Counted from the stretch's first letter, positions 15,788-25,341 are shown. The stretch is DNA of 64,000 bases from Phycisphaerae bacterium (GCA_022072445.1 JAJVHV010000034.1:21891-85890); one strand, 5' to 3'. Made by a program: numbers and translations. The notes: a model not told the origin generated them from the sequence alone.

Positions 15788-16933
15788 ATGAGCGCGGCGG
15801 CGCCGACAGCGGATGAAACCCGGGCTTTCTTCGACGCGCTCGACGCGGGCGTTCACGGGCGCGTCAGCGCGATGCTGCACCAGATGCCTGCACTGGCGCG
15901 GGCCACCGACGAGCGCTGCTTCGGCTCGACGCCGCTGGTGCGGGCGGCGGGCGCCGGCGACCGGGCGATGATCGACCTGCTGCTGGACGCCGGAGCCGAT
16001 CCGAATCAGCGGAGCGACTGGTGGGCGGGCGGCTTCGGCGTGCTGGACGATTGCACGGACGAGACCGCCGAGTATCTGCTGAAGCGCGGCGCGACCCTGA
16101 CGCCGCACGCGGCGGCCCGCCTGGGCAAGTTGGAAGAGCTGCGGGCACTGCTGGCGCGCGATCCGGACGTTGTCCGGCAGCGCGGCGGCGATGGTCAGCT
16201 TCCGCTGCACTTTTCGCGCAATGTGGAAATTGCGGAGCTGTTGCTCGAAAGCGGGGCGGAGATTGACGCGCGCGACGTGGATCACGAGAGCACGGCGGCA
16301 CAATGGCTGGCGACAGCGCGGCCCGAGGTCGCCGCGTATCTGGTGCGGCGCGGTGCGACGCCGGACGTGTTCATGGCCGCGGTGATCGGCGAAGTGATGC
16401 CGCTTGAGAAGCTCATCGCCGCCGACGCCGAGGGTACGCGCGCGCGGGTCACGCGCGAGCGTTTCGCGACGTCGCCCCAGGCCGCGGGGCACATTTATCT
16501 GTACACCATTGGCGAGCGCTGCACACTGCTGCATGCGGCGGCGGGCGCGGACCAGAGCGGCGCCGCCGCGGTCATTCGCTGTCTGGCGGCCGCGGGAGCG
16601 AGCGTCAACGCGCGTGGCGGCTATGACAACGCGACGCCGCTGCACACTGCGGCCTGGCGCGATCGGCCGGAGGCGGCCGCGGCGTTGCTGGACTCGGGCG
16701 CCGAGATCGACGCGCGAAGCGGCGTTCTGCACAACAACGAACCAGTGGGCTGGGCGATCGTCAGCGGCGCGGCGGCCGTCGTGCGGCTGCTGCTGGAGCG
16801 CGGTTGCCGCCTTCGCGACGTGCACATATCGGACGCCAGGGATGGCGTGGCCGGGCGATTTCGTCAGCTCAACCGAACAAGGCCGCCGGAGGCGTGGGTC
16901 GAGATTGAGCGGCTGGTCGCCGGACGGGGATAG
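15788..16933 (+). CDS. Ankyrin-repeat protein
   Basis: The ATG at 15788 has GGAG five bases ahead; an alternative GTG at 15767 overlaps the preceding gene and is less likely. The 381 residues contain several ankyrin repeats, seen as GSTPLVRAAGAGDRAMIDLLLDAG, LPLHFSRNVEIAELLLESGA, ATPLHTAAWRDRPEAAAALL and EPVGWAIVSGAAAVVRLLLERG. No export signal, membrane segment or catalytic domain is visible, so it is probably a cytoplasmic protein-binding protein. It follows the WD40 gene by 8 bases and probably shares its transcript, although that product is exported. Confidence 0.88.
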   Translation: MSAAAPTADETRAFFDALDAGVHGRVSAMLHQMPALARATDERCFGSTPLVRAAGAGDRAMIDLLLDAGADPNQRSDWWAGGFGVLDDCTDETAEYLLKRGATLTPHAAARLGKLEELRALLARDPDVVRQRGGDGQLPLHFSRNVEIAELLLESGAEIDARDVDHESTAAQWLATARPEVAAYLVRRGATPDVFMAAVIGEVMPLEKLIAADAEGTRARVTRERFATSPQAAGHIYLYTIGERCTLLHAAAGADQSGAAAVIRCLAAAGASVNARGGYDNATPLHTAAWRDRPEAAAALLDSGAEIDARSGVLHNNEPVGWAIVSGAAAVVRLLLERGCRLRDVHISDARDGVAGRFRQLNRTRPPEAWVEIERLVAGRG

Positions 16934-16996
16934 CCGCTGTGCGGCCGGCTGGGACGTACGGTGTCGGGTGGCGACGATCCGATAGAATCAGTCTGA

Positions 16997-19900
16997 ATGA
17001 ATGACTTCTCGGTCATTCGACACGATGCGCGCCTGCGGCGCGTCACCGAGTTGCTCGGAGAGGTGAAAGGCCCGGTTTTCGTCGACGGGCTGTGGGGATC
17101 GTGCGCGCCGCTCCTGGCGGCGTTCGTCGCCCACGCGTCGCACCGGCCACTTCTGCTGATCACGGCGCACGGCGACGAGGCCGACGACTTCCGCGACGAC
17201 ATCCAAACCGCGCTCGGCACACCGCCCGAATTACTCCCCGCGCTCGAAACGCTGCCCGGAGAGCGACACGCGGATGACGAGCTGGCGGCCGAGCGGCTGC
17301 GACTCTGCGTCGCGATGCTGTCGGCCGCGCCGCCAGGCATGATCGTCGCGCCCGTGCAGGCCCTGATGCAGCCGGTACCGACGCGTGCCGCGATCGAAGC
17401 GCGGGCCAAGTCGCTGTCGGTCGGCATGGGGCTGTCGCCGGATGAGCTGGCCGAATGGCTGCACGCACACGGTTTCGAGCGCTGCGACCAGGTCGACGTG
17501 CCGGGTGACTACGCCCATCGCGGCGGTATCGTCGACGTGTATTCGTACGGGCACGCGCAGCCCGTCCGCGTCGAGTTCTTCGGCGATCAGGTCGAATCGA
17601 TCCGCCTGTTCGATCTGTCGACGCAGCGGTCGGCTGAGACGCTGCAACACGTGCAGATTCCCGCCCCGCCCGGCGCGGGCGAGCCGGGCGCGCGGTCTGT
17701 GGAGAGCCCGGGTGCGGCGGCCGTCGGGGCAGCCGGGCGAGTCGCAAACGCGGAGACGACCACGTTTCTGAACTACCTGCCGCGCGACGCGCTGGTCGCC
17801 TTTCACGAGCCGCTCGAGGTGCAGGAATTCGGCCGCACCTACTGGCAACGGCTGGGCGAGCCGGCCGGCATGTACCCCGTCGACGCCGTGCTGCGGAAGT
17901 CGGCCCAGTTCGCCGCTCTGCACTTGGCGCGCTTCGCGGGCGCCGCGGGCGAACGCTGCGTCACGCTCGACGTCGGCAGCCTGCCGCAATTCGAGGCCGG
18001 CGCCAACGCCCTGGCCGCCCTGCGTGAGCTGGCCGAGACCAACGACGTGCGCATCCTGTGCGACAGCGAGCCGGAGCGCGTGCGCTTCGCCGAATTGCTC
18101 GCGCAGTCCGGCGTGGCCGGCGGGCGAATCTCGTCGGCCGTCGGCGTGCTGCACCGCGGGTTTCGCTGGGGCACGACGGCGTTTGTCCCACACCACGAGC
18201 TTTTCGGCCGCTATCGCCAGCGACGCACGCTTCGCCGCGTGCAGCCCGCCCGCCCGATCGACACGTTCTTCGACCTCAACGTCGGCGACCACGTCGTGCA
18301 CGTCGCGCACGGCATCGGCAAGTTTCTAGGGCTGCGGGCCCTGGAACGCGGCGCGGCACGTCCGGCGGACGAGCCGGCAGCGCCGCGCGACGACGACGAA
18401 TACCTTGCGATCGAATTCGCCAACCAGGCCGTCATCCACGTCCCGGTCAGCCAGATCGACCTGGTGCAGAAATACGTCGGTGCAGCCGGGGTACGGCCCA
18501 AGCTCAGCCGCGTCGGCGGAAGCGCCTGGAAGCGGGCGAAAGAGCGCGTCAGCGAGGCCGTCACCGACCTGGCCGCCGAGCTGCTCGCCGTTCAGGCGCA
18601 GCGCGAGACGTCCGAGGGCGTGGCCTATCCGCAGGACACGAACTGGCAGCGCGAGTTCGAAGGTTCGTTCATCTACACCGAGACGCCCGACCAGCTCCGC
18701 GCCCTCGACGAGATCAAACGCGACCTGACGCGCCAGCGGCCGATGGACCGCCTGCTGTGCGGCGACGTGGGCTACGGCAAGACCGAGCTGGCGATGCGGG
18801 CCGCGTTCAAGGTGGTGGAGTACGGCAAGCAGGTCGCCGTGCTCGTGCCGACGACCGTACTGGCCGAGCAGCACTACATGACGCTGCGCGAGCGTCTGGC
18901 GGACTACCCGTTCAGCGTCGAGGTGCTGTCGCGCTTCCGCACGCGGGCCGAGCAAGTGCGGATCGTCGAGGCCGCCCGCAAGGGGCAGGTCGACATCCTG
19001 ATCGGCACGCACCGCCTGCTGTCGAAGGACGTGCGTTTCGCCGACCTCGGCCTGCTGATCATCGACGAGGAGCAGCGCTTCGGCGTGGAAGCCAAGGAAA
19101 GCCTCAAGCGGCTGCGGGCGACGGTCGACGTGCTGACCATGACGGCGACGCCCATTCCGCGCACGCTGCACATGGCGATGCTGGGGATCAAGGACATCTC
19201 GTCGCTGGCCACCGCGCCGATGGACCGCCGGGCGATTCTGACGCAGGTGCGGATGTGGGACGATCAGCTCGTGCGCGAGGCGATCATCCGCGAGCTGAAT
19301 CGCGACGGGCAGGTGTTTTTTGTGCACAACTTCGTGCGCGACATCCACAGCATGGCCGACCGCATCCGCCAGCTCGTGCCCGACGCGCGCGTCGTGGTCG
19401 GTCACGGGCAGATGAACGAGCACGAGCTGGAGGACGTGATGCTGCGCTTCGTGCGGCGCGAGGCGGACGTGCTGGTCTCGACCACGATCATCGAATCGGG
19501 CATCGACATTCCGACCGCCAACACGATGTTCATCCATCGCGCCGAGCGCTTCGGCCTGGCCGAGTTGCACCAGTTGCGCGGCCGCGTGGGGCGTTCGCGG
19601 CACCGCGCGTACGCCTACCTGCTGCTCTCGCCCAAGCACCCCGTGCTGCCCAACGCGGCCAAACGGCTCAAGGCGATCGAGCACTACAGCCAGGTCGGGG
19701 CCGGCTTTCAGATCGCGATGCGCGACCTGGAAATCCGCGGCGCCGGAAACATCCTGGGCGCCGAGCAGTCCGGCCACATCGAGGCGGTCGGCTACGAGAT
19801 GTACTGCCAATTGCTGAACCAGGCCGTCCGCCGCCAGAACAAGGAGGCGCCGCCCGAGCCGCCGCGCGTCAACCTCGACCTGGGAATCCGGGCCGCGATC

Positions 19901-20347
19901 CCGCGCTCTTACATCCGCGCCGACCGGCAGCGCATGGAGGTCTACAAGCGCCTGACAAGCTGCGCCGCGCCGGCGGAGATCGACGCGCTGGGACAGGAGT
20001 TGCGCGACGTTTTCGGCCCCCCACCGGCGAGTATTCTGACCTTGCTGGCGCTGGGTGAGATTCGCGCGTTGGCGGCCCGCTGGCGGATCCGCTCGATCGT
20101 GCTGACCCGCCCGGACGTCGTCTTCACCGTCGAGGACCTCCCGCTGGTCGAGCCGCTCTTCTCGCAGGGTCCCGGCTCGCCGCGCGTCCCCGACCCGCAC
20201 ACGATCCACTGGCGGCTTCCCGACCGCTACTTGGAGAGATCGACGCTGCTGGCCGTCCTGCGAAAGCAGCTTTCCGCGACACCTGCCGCGGCCGCCGTTC
20301 CGCGCGCGGCCGGCGCTCAGTCCGCCGACTCGCCGGCGCGATATTGA
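16997..20347 (+). CDS. mfd: Transcription-repair coupling factor
   Basis: Mfd removes stalled RNA polymerase at DNA lesions and recruits UvrA. The 1116-residue length is normal. Domain order: UvrB-like module (1-330), the RNA polymerase-interacting CarD-like domain (about 410-480; DLNVGDHVVHVAHGIGKFLGL), the RecG-like translocase with Walker A LLCGDVGYGKTELAMRAAF, DEEQ box LLIIDEEQRFGVEAKE, motif III MTATPIPRTL, motif VI QLRGRVGRS, the TRG motif after it, and the C-terminal domain (about 960-1100). The start is ATG without a clear ribosome site. The last 31 bases overlap the 3' end of the opposite DUF190 gene. Confidence 0.97.
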   Translation: MNDFSVIRHDARLRRVTELLGEVKGPVFVDGLWGSCAPLLAAFVAHASHRPLLLITAHGDEADDFRDDIQTALGTPPELLPALETLPGERHADDELAAERLRLCVAMLSAAPPGMIVAPVQALMQPVPTRAAIEARAKSLSVGMGLSPDELAEWLHAHGFERCDQVDVPGDYAHRGGIVDVYSYGHAQPVRVEFFGDQVESIRLFDLSTQRSAETLQHVQIPAPPGAGEPGARSVESPGAAAVGAAGRVANAETTTFLNYLPRDALVAFHEPLEVQEFGRTYWQRLGEPAGMYPVDAVLRKSAQFAALHLARFAGAAGERCVTLDVGSLPQFEAGANALAALRELAETNDVRILCDSEPERVRFAELLAQSGVAGGRISSAVGVLHRGFRWGTTAFVPHHELFGRYRQRRTLRRVQPARPIDTFFDLNVGDHVVHVAHGIGKFLGLRALERGAARPADEPAAPRDDDEYLAIEFANQAVIHVPVSQIDLVQKYVGAAGVRPKLSRVGGSAWKRAKERVSEAVTDLAAELLAVQAQRETSEGVAYPQDTNWQREFEGSFIYTETPDQLRALDEIKRDLTRQRPMDRLLCGDVGYGKTELAMRAAFKVVEYGKQVAVLVPTTVLAEQHYMTLRERLADYPFSVEVLSRFRTRAEQVRIVEAARKGQVDILIGTHRLLSKDVRFADLGLLIIDEEQRFGVEAKESLKRLRATVDVLTMTATPIPRTLHMAMLGIKDISSLATAPMDRRAILTQVRMWDDQLVREAIIRELNRDGQVFFVHNFVRDIHSMADRIRQLVPDARVVVGHGQMNEHELEDVMLRFVRREADVLVSTTIIESGIDIPTANTMFIHRAERFGLAELHQLRGRVGRSRHRAYAYLLLSPKHPVLPNAAKRLKAIEHYSQVGAGFQIAMRDLEIRGAGNILGAEQSGHIEAVGYEMYCQLLNQAVRRQNKEAPPEPPRVNLDLGIRAAIPRSYIRADRQRMEVYKRLTSCAAPAEIDALGQELRDVFGPPPASILTLLALGEIRALAARWRIRSIVLTRPDVVFTVEDLPLVEPLFSQGPGSPRVPDPHTIHWRLPDRYLERSTLLAVLRKQLSATPAAAAVPRAAGAQSADSPARY

Positions 20348-20661
20348 ATCACCTGCACGCGCTCCAGCGTCACCAGTCCCTCGCGCACCATCGCGTCGAC
20401 GTGCACGAGGAACGCGTCGATCTTCTCCTGCGAGTCGACGATCTCGATCACCATCGGCAGGTCTTCCGACAGCCGCAGGATCTTCGCCGTGTGCAGCCGG
20501 CTGTTGGCGCCGAAACCCATCGGCCCGCGCAGCACCGTCGCACCCGCCAGGTGCAGCTCGCGGGCTTTCAGCACGATCGCCTCGTAGAGCGGCTTGCCCT
20601 GCCAGCGGTCGCTCTCGCCGACGAAGATTCGCAGCAAGTATCCATCGCGCGGGATTTTCAT
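20317..20661 (-). CDS. DUF190 protein paired with the fluoride channel
   Basis: The ATG at 20659-20661 gives 114 residues matching the DUF190 family from end to end: MKIPRDGYLLRIFVGESDRW, YEAIVLKARELHLAGATVLRGPMGFGANSRLHT, LRLSEDLPMVIEIVD. DUF190 proteins form small PII-like trimers and are very often coded beside crcB, as here (102 bases downstream on the same strand). A regulatory role for the channel or in fluoride response is inferred from that pairing. The C-terminal codons overlap the end of mfd. Confidence 0.9.
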   Translation of the reverse strand: MKIPRDGYLLRIFVGESDRWQGKPLYEAIVLKARELHLAGATVLRGPMGFGANSRLHTAKILRLSEDLPMVIEIVDSQEKIDAFLVHVDAMVREGLVTLERVQVIQYRAGESAD

Positions 20662-20763
20662 GTTCTCACTCTCCCGTTGCAGAGCACCGCCGCTATGGGC
20701 CCTTCGTGCATGCTCGCACACGCTTCGCGTCGCCGCGCTTCGGCCGGCCGTGGCTCGCCGCAG

Positions 20764-21189
20764 TCACACGCCCAGCCAGCTCTCCGCCAGTCGGTAACCG
20801 CCCCAGACGCCGATCAGCCCAAGTCCGACGCTCAATGCGATGTTCAGCCACGCCCGCGCGTACTGACCATCGTTGAGAAACGCAAACGTCTCCATCCCAA
20901 ACGCCGAAAAGGTCGTGAACCCGCCCAGCACTCCCACTACCGCCGCCACGCGCAGCTCCTCGCGCACCAGCCATCGGCCGGCGAAGGCCGCGGTCAGAAA
21001 GCCGATCAGCACGCAGCCCAGCAGGTTCACCACGAGCGTGCCCAGCGGAAACGTGCCGTTGGCCCAGCGCTGCGCCCAGCCGCTCAGCAGGTAGCGGCCG
21101 ACACCACCCACGCCTGAGCCGACGAAGACCAGCGCGAGCTTCAACACCAGCAATGCGTCCTGACCCGGCATGGGCTGGCCCGGCGGCAT
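20764..21189 (-). CDS. crcB: Fluoride ion channel CrcB/Fluc
   Basis: Fluc proteins are small dual-topology membrane channels that expel fluoride. Family signatures: GVGGVGRYLLSGW near the N terminus, GTLVVNLLGCVLIGFL (with the pore Asn), and VVGVLGGFTTFSAFGMETF (the GGFTTFS break). Four membrane segments are visible. I chose the ATG at 21187-21189 because AGGA lies about 7 bases before it; starts at 21231 or 21171 are possible. I looked for a fluoride riboswitch ahead of it and did not find the conserved core. The gene for DUF190 follows in the same direction. Confidence 0.93.
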   Translation of the reverse strand: MPPGQPMPGQDALLVLKLALVFVGSGVGGVGRYLLSGWAQRWANGTFPLGTLVVNLLGCVLIGFLTAAFAGRWLVREELRVAAVVGVLGGFTTFSAFGMETFAFLNDGQYARAWLNIALSVGLGLIGVWGGYRLAESWLGV

Positions 21190-21396
21190 TCGGAGTCCTA
21201 CTCGTTCGCGTCCGATGCGGCAATGTACCATAGCCGCGGCCGGCTGTGTTGGCTGACGTGCTGTGGCGGCGCGCGGCGCGCGCCATTGCTCGCCTGCACT
21301 GCGTGCTCGGATACCATTCCGCGCCTGTCGTGCGCGGAGGCTTTACAAGCTGGCGCCAGCGTGGTTTACTGCGCGCTGTCCATCCGGAGAACCACC

Positions 21397-21876
21397 ATGA
21401 CTCGAACCGTCGTCGGCCTTCTGGCGATTCTGGCGCTGTCGCTGGCGGGTTGCGAGAAGAACGCCGAGCCCACCATGGCCAGCAATCCCGACCCGGGCGC
21501 CTCGCTCGATAATCTCGATCGTCGCAACGGCGGACTGGCGGCCAACGACGCGACGCTGCCCGTCACCACCATGCCGCCCGCCGAGTCCAAGCCGCCCACG
21601 GAAACGGTCACCCGCGGCCGGACGGCCGATGACACGACAGCCGGCGGCGACGAGGTGCTGACGCCGACGCGGAGCAAATCCGGCCGCGCGGCTCGCGGCG
21701 AGCGCCAGCCCCCCCGTACCAGGACCTACGTCGTCAAGAAGGGCGACTCGCTCAGCAAGATCGCCAAGAAAGTGTACGGCGACGCCGACCGCTGGACGGA
21801 AATCTGGAACGCCAACAAGGGCCGGATCAAGGATAAGAACAAGCTGACGGTCGGTCAGAAGCTGACAATTCCGTAG
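21397..21876 (+). CDS. LysM-domain lipoprotein
   Basis: From the ATG at 21397 (GGAG about 8 bases ahead) the 159-residue product has a lipoprotein signal ending LSLAGC (Cys about 18), a Ser/Thr/Pro-rich spacer of about 85 residues, and one LysM domain at the end (TYVVKKGDSLSKIAKKVYGD...WNANKGRI...LTVGQKLTIP). LysM binds peptidoglycan or chitin-like glycans. The protein is probably lipid-anchored and touches the cell wall. No enzyme domain is present. A longer frame to 21223 would destroy the signal and is rejected. Confidence 0.9.
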   Translation: MTRTVVGLLAILALSLAGCEKNAEPTMASNPDPGASLDNLDRRNGGLAANDATLPVTTMPPAESKPPTETVTRGRTADDTTAGGDEVLTPTRSKSGRAARGERQPPRTRTYVVKKGDSLSKIAKKVYGDADRWTEIWNANKGRIKDKNKLTVGQKLTIP

Positions 21877-22015
21877 CCTCAACGGACTCCCGACGCATTG
21901 AATCCGCGACGAACCCGGCCCACGCCAACCGCAGCCTGGCCGCCGACCACGACGGCCAGCGTCGGGGCGTCGCCGGCCGATCATCGACATCCCTGCCGCA
22001 CGCGGTATCCTCGCC

Positions 22016-24127
22016 GTGCTTGACGGTGATTCCAGCGTCCAGTTCGTCCGCGGCATCGGCCCGGCGCGGGCCGAGCTGCTCCGCAAGCTCGGGTTGAGCA
22101 CCGTCGACGACCTGCTGCACCACTTTCCATTCCGTTACGAACAGGACATCGGCCAGGTCGCCATCGAAGACCTCGTGCTGGGCGAGACCGCGACCATCTG
22201 CGGCGAAGTAGTCCGGCAGCGCACCAGCTCGCGCGGCGCTCGAAGCTGCCAGGTGAACGACGGCACGGGCATCTGCACGCTGCGCTGGTTCCGGCCGGAG
22301 TTCGCCGATCGGCGGCTGGCCGTCGGCGCGATCGTGCGGGCGACGGGAAAGGTGGAAGAGCGCGACGGTCTGGCGGAGATCGTGCATCCGCGCGTCGACG
22401 TCTATCCGCCCGACTCGCCGGTGCTGGCCGCCGACAGCGGCGCCCGCCTGATCGGGACGTATCGCACGACGCAAGGTCTGCCCTCGCAGGTCATCGCCCG
22501 TGCCGTGGCCATCGTGTTGGCGCAGCCAAGCTTGCCCGTCACCGACGCGGTCCCCGCCAATCTTCGCGCCGCCCGCCGCCTCCTGCCGCGCGACCAGGCC
22601 ATCCGAGCGATGCATGCGCCGCGCGCCCTCGCCGACGTCGACGCCGCTCGCCGCACGCTCGCCTACGAGGAATTTCTGCTGCTCGAGCTGGCCATGGCGC
22701 TGCGCCGCCGTAAACGCCTCGCGCTGCAGGTCGGACGGCGGCTGCACGTGACGGCGGAGATCGACGCCCGCATCCGCCGGCGGTTTCCTTTCACGCTGAC
22801 CGCCTCGCAGGACGCCGTCATCGGCGAGATCGCGCGTGACGTGTCGAGCAGCCGCCCGATGACGCGCCTGCTTCAGGGCGACGTCGGCAGCGGGAAGACG
22901 GTCGTGGCGGTCTACGCGGCGTTGCTGGCGATCGCGAACGGCTGCCAGGCCGCGCTCATGGCACCCACCGAGATTCTCGCGCAGCAGCACTTCCGCAATC
23001 TGACGCGCTATCTCGACGGCAGCCGGGTGCGCTGTGAGCTGCTTGTCGGCCGCCAGAGCCAGGCCAAGCGCCGCGCGCTGCTCGATGAGATCGCCGCCGG
23101 CGAGGTCGGCTTCGTCGTCGGCACGCAGGCCCTGCTCGAGGAAAAGGTCGCCTTCGCCGACCTGGCCATGGTGATCGTCGACGAGCAGCACAAGTTCGGC
23201 GTGCTGCAGCGGGCCGCGATCCGCACCAAGGGCCCGACGCCGCACTACCTGGTCATGACCGCGACGCCCATCCCGCGAACGCTGTCGATGACCGTCTTCG
23301 GCGACCTGGACGTGTCGGTGCTGCGCGAGCCGCCGCCCGGCCGCGGCCGTGTGATCACGAAATGCGTCCCGTTCGCGACGATGAACACCGTGCTGACCTA
23401 CGTCCGCGGCCGCATCGAGTCGGGCGAACAGGCCTTCGTCGTCTGCCCGCTGATCGGTCGGGGCGACGAATCTTTGTCCGCCGACGACACTCCCGACGCC
23501 CAGGCGCCGCCGCGCGCCGCCCTGAGTTCGGCCACCGAAACCTATCAACGGCTCGTGAGCGGGCCGTGGCGCGACCTGCCCGTCGGGCTGCTTCACGGCG
23601 GGCTCCCGGCCGTGGAAAAGTCGGCGACGATGCGCGCGTTCGCCGAAGGGCGCTTGCGGGCGCTGGTCGCGACGACCGTCGTCGAGGTCGGCGTCGACGT
23701 TCCCGCCGCTACGATCATCATTGTCGAGCATGCCGAGCGCTTCGGCCTTTCGCAGCTTCATCAGCTTCGCGGCCGAATCGCGCGCGGCGCGCGCGATGGA
23801 TTGTGCGTCCTCGTCCACCACGGCCGCGGGGAGAAAGCGCGCCAGCGGCTGGACGTGCTGGTTCAGACGACCGACGGATTCCGCATCGCCGAGGCCGATC
23901 TCAGACTGCGCGGGCCGGGCGAGTTGTTCGGCACGCGCCAGCACGGGCTGCCCGAGCTGCGGGTCGGAAATCTCGTCGCCGATTTCGAGCTGCTGGAACG
24001 CGCCCGCGCCGACGCGTTTGACATCGTCGCCCACGACCCCGAGCTCGCCCGGCCCGAGCATCGACCGCTGCTGCCGGCCCTGCGCCGCATGCTCGGCGAC
24101 AAGCTCGCGCTCATCGACGCGGCGTGA
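22016..24127 (+). CDS. recG: ATP-dependent DNA helicase RecG
   Basis: RecG remodels stalled replication forks and Holliday junctions. The GTG at 22016 begins a 703-residue product of normal size. It shows the N-terminal helix-hairpin element (FVRGIGPARAELLRKLGLSTVDDLLHHFPFRYE), the OB-fold wedge domain, Walker A LLQGDVGSGKTVVA, the DEQH box VIVDEQHKFGVLQR, MTATPIPRTL, and motif VI QLHQLRGRIARGARDGLC. The last 17 bases overlap the DUF1643 gene on the other strand. mfd is 1.7 kb upstream, so two related translocases are close together. Confidence 0.96.
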   Translation: MLDGDSSVQFVRGIGPARAELLRKLGLSTVDDLLHHFPFRYEQDIGQVAIEDLVLGETATICGEVVRQRTSSRGARSCQVNDGTGICTLRWFRPEFADRRLAVGAIVRATGKVEERDGLAEIVHPRVDVYPPDSPVLAADSGARLIGTYRTTQGLPSQVIARAVAIVLAQPSLPVTDAVPANLRAARRLLPRDQAIRAMHAPRALADVDAARRTLAYEEFLLLELAMALRRRKRLALQVGRRLHVTAEIDARIRRRFPFTLTASQDAVIGEIARDVSSSRPMTRLLQGDVGSGKTVVAVYAALLAIANGCQAALMAPTEILAQQHFRNLTRYLDGSRVRCELLVGRQSQAKRRALLDEIAAGEVGFVVGTQALLEEKVAFADLAMVIVDEQHKFGVLQRAAIRTKGPTPHYLVMTATPIPRTLSMTVFGDLDVSVLREPPPGRGRVITKCVPFATMNTVLTYVRGRIESGEQAFVVCPLIGRGDESLSADDTPDAQAPPRAALSSATETYQRLVSGPWRDLPVGLLHGGLPAVEKSATMRAFAEGRLRALVATTVVEVGVDVPAATIIIVEHAERFGLSQLHQLRGRIARGARDGLCVLVHHGRGEKARQRLDVLVQTTDGFRIAEADLRLRGPGELFGTRQHGLPELRVGNLVADFELLERARADAFDIVAHDPELARPEHRPLLPALRRMLGDKLALIDAA

Positions 24128-24659
24128 AAGGCCGCAGCGGCGCCCCGGCGGCGACATAGAGCGGATGCCGCGGCTGACCGCCCTTCGTTTCCCCCACGCA
24201 CAGCACCACGCGACCCGCCAGATGCCGACGCGCGACCTCGCGATCCCGATCGAGCCACGCTCCGTGCCGGCCCCATGCCGCGATAATAATTTCGACCCGC
24301 TGCAACACACTCTGAATATTCCGATCATTCAGCCGGCCGACCGGATCCGGCACGGCGCGCAGCTCGGCCGGATTCCGACAGCGCCAGGCAAAGAGATTCA
24401 CGACCTCCAGCCGCGCAAAGCCGTTACGCCGGGCGATGCTCCAGCAAGACCGGATCGTCGCGTCGTCGCGCGACGCGTCCGCCGTGCTGGGATTCAGCAT
24501 GATGAATGCGACGCTCGGACCGTCGGCGGCGATCGCGCGCCAGAGTTGATAGCGATAACCGCGGCGCGCGTCGAACACCGCGCCCGCCGCAGTCCACGGC
24601 GCGAATCTGACATGCGCTAGCGCGAACTTTTCCGCCGCGCCGCGATGATTCTTTCCCAT
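24111..24659 (-). CDS. DUF1643 family protein
   Basis: The 182-residue protein matches DUF1643 along most of its length: YRYQLWRAIAADGPSVAFIMLNPSTAD, DDATIRSCWSIARRNGF, EVVNLFAWRCRNP, AVPDPVGRLNDRNI, and IIAAWGRHG near the end. The family is small, cytoplasmic and of unknown function, often near mobile or defence genes, which is not the case here. It has no export signal. The start ATG at 24657-24659 lacks a strong ribosome site. Its tail overlaps recG tail-to-tail. A structured non-coding segment lies ahead of it at 24749-24806. Confidence 0.88.
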   Translation of the reverse strand: MGKNHRGAAEKFALAHVRFAPWTAAGAVFDARRGYRYQLWRAIAADGPSVAFIMLNPSTADASRDDATIRSCWSIARRNGFARLEVVNLFAWRCRNPAELRAVPDPVGRLNDRNIQSVLQRVEIIIAAWGRHGAWLDRDREVARRHLAGRVVLCVGETKGGQPRHPLYVAAGAPLRPFTPRR

Positions 24660-24748
24660 AATTACTGTCGTGACGGGAGGTGATTGCAGGTCTGGAGAAA
24701 ACGCGAAAAAACGGGTCGACGACCGGCACCGCCGGCCTATTATTCAGT

Positions 24749-24806
24749 GTGCACGGGTTTGCGACCCACCATCAAGGCCCGAACACCCCTCAGCAGACCC
24801 GTGCAC
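24749..24806. other. Structured non-coding segment with alternative stems
   Basis: GTGCACGGGT (24749-24758) and ACCCGTGCAC (24797-24806) form a perfect 10-bp stem around 38 bases. The same GGGT can instead pair with ACCC at 24764-24767 to make a short hairpin, so two folds exclude each other. It lies between the fMet-sulfoxide reductase and DUF1643 genes and could be a leader for the latter or a small RNA. Direction and function are unknown. Confidence 0.35.
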
Positions 24807-24852
24807 ATTTTAACACCTCCCCCTGCTGCTTCCTAGGCGCGTCCGATCATTT

Positions 24853-25341
24853 TTAGTCCGACAGTCCCGCCGCGCGCACGATTCGTTCCAAGCCCACAAC
24901 GTCCGCGTCCGAAAACGACTCAACGTCATGACTGTCCAGATCGAGCACGCCCCAGCAACGACCGTCCGATTCGAACAGCGGGATGACGACCTCGGACCGA
25001 TCGCGCGGGTCGCAGGCGATGTAGCCGCCGCCCAGTTCCCGGACGTCGCGGACGACGAGCGGGCGGCGCGAGAGCAGCGTCTGGCCGCAGGCGCCGTGCA
25101 GCCCGATCGGCGAGCAGGCGGGCTTGTCGCGGAGCGGTCCGAGAACCAATTCGTCGCCGCCCTCATGAACGTAAAAGCCGAGCCACGAAACGCCGGTGTC
25201 GCGGAGCGCGTCCCAGAGCAGGTCGACGACGAGCTGCATGCGCTGGCGGCGGTCACCGGCGGGTCGCAGGCGCTGGAGAATCTGCTCGTAGGGTCGGTCG
25301 GGCACGGCGGATGACCAGACAGTGCGGGAAGCCGGCGTCAC
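24853..25341 (-). CDS. msrC: Free methionine-(R)-sulfoxide reductase (GAF type)
   Basis: A single GAF domain of 162 residues close to fRMsr: WLGFYV, LVLGPLRDKPACSPIGLHG, ACGQTLL, VRDV, GYIACD, SEVVIPLFES, WGVLDLDS. The three cysteines used by the E. coli enzyme are all present (here C76, C85, C110), so it should reduce free methionine-R-sulfoxide with thioredoxin-type recycling. The start is GTG at 25339-25341, sharing four bases with the stop of the upstream FHA gene (GTGA), a sign of translational coupling. Cytoplasmic, oxidative-stress repair. Confidence 0.87.
   Translation of the reverse strand: MTPASRTVWSSAVPDRPYEQILQRLRPAGDRRQRMQLVVDLLWDALRDTGVSWLGFYVHEGGDELVLGPLRDKPACSPIGLHGACGQTLLSRRPLVVRDVRELGGGYIACDPRDRSEVVIPLFESDGRCWGVLDLDSHDVESFSDADVVGLERIVRAAGLSD

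Noticed and set aside
21190..21370. Fluoride riboswitch ahead of crcB
   Set aside because: The conserved GGNGATG and pseudoknot parts were not found on the minus strand.
24745..24850. Possible signal recognition particle RNA
   Set aside because: GGAAGCAGC occurs on the minus strand and ATCAAGGCCCGAAC on the plus strand, but the conserved GGTCAGG and GGAA tetraloop are not together on either strand.
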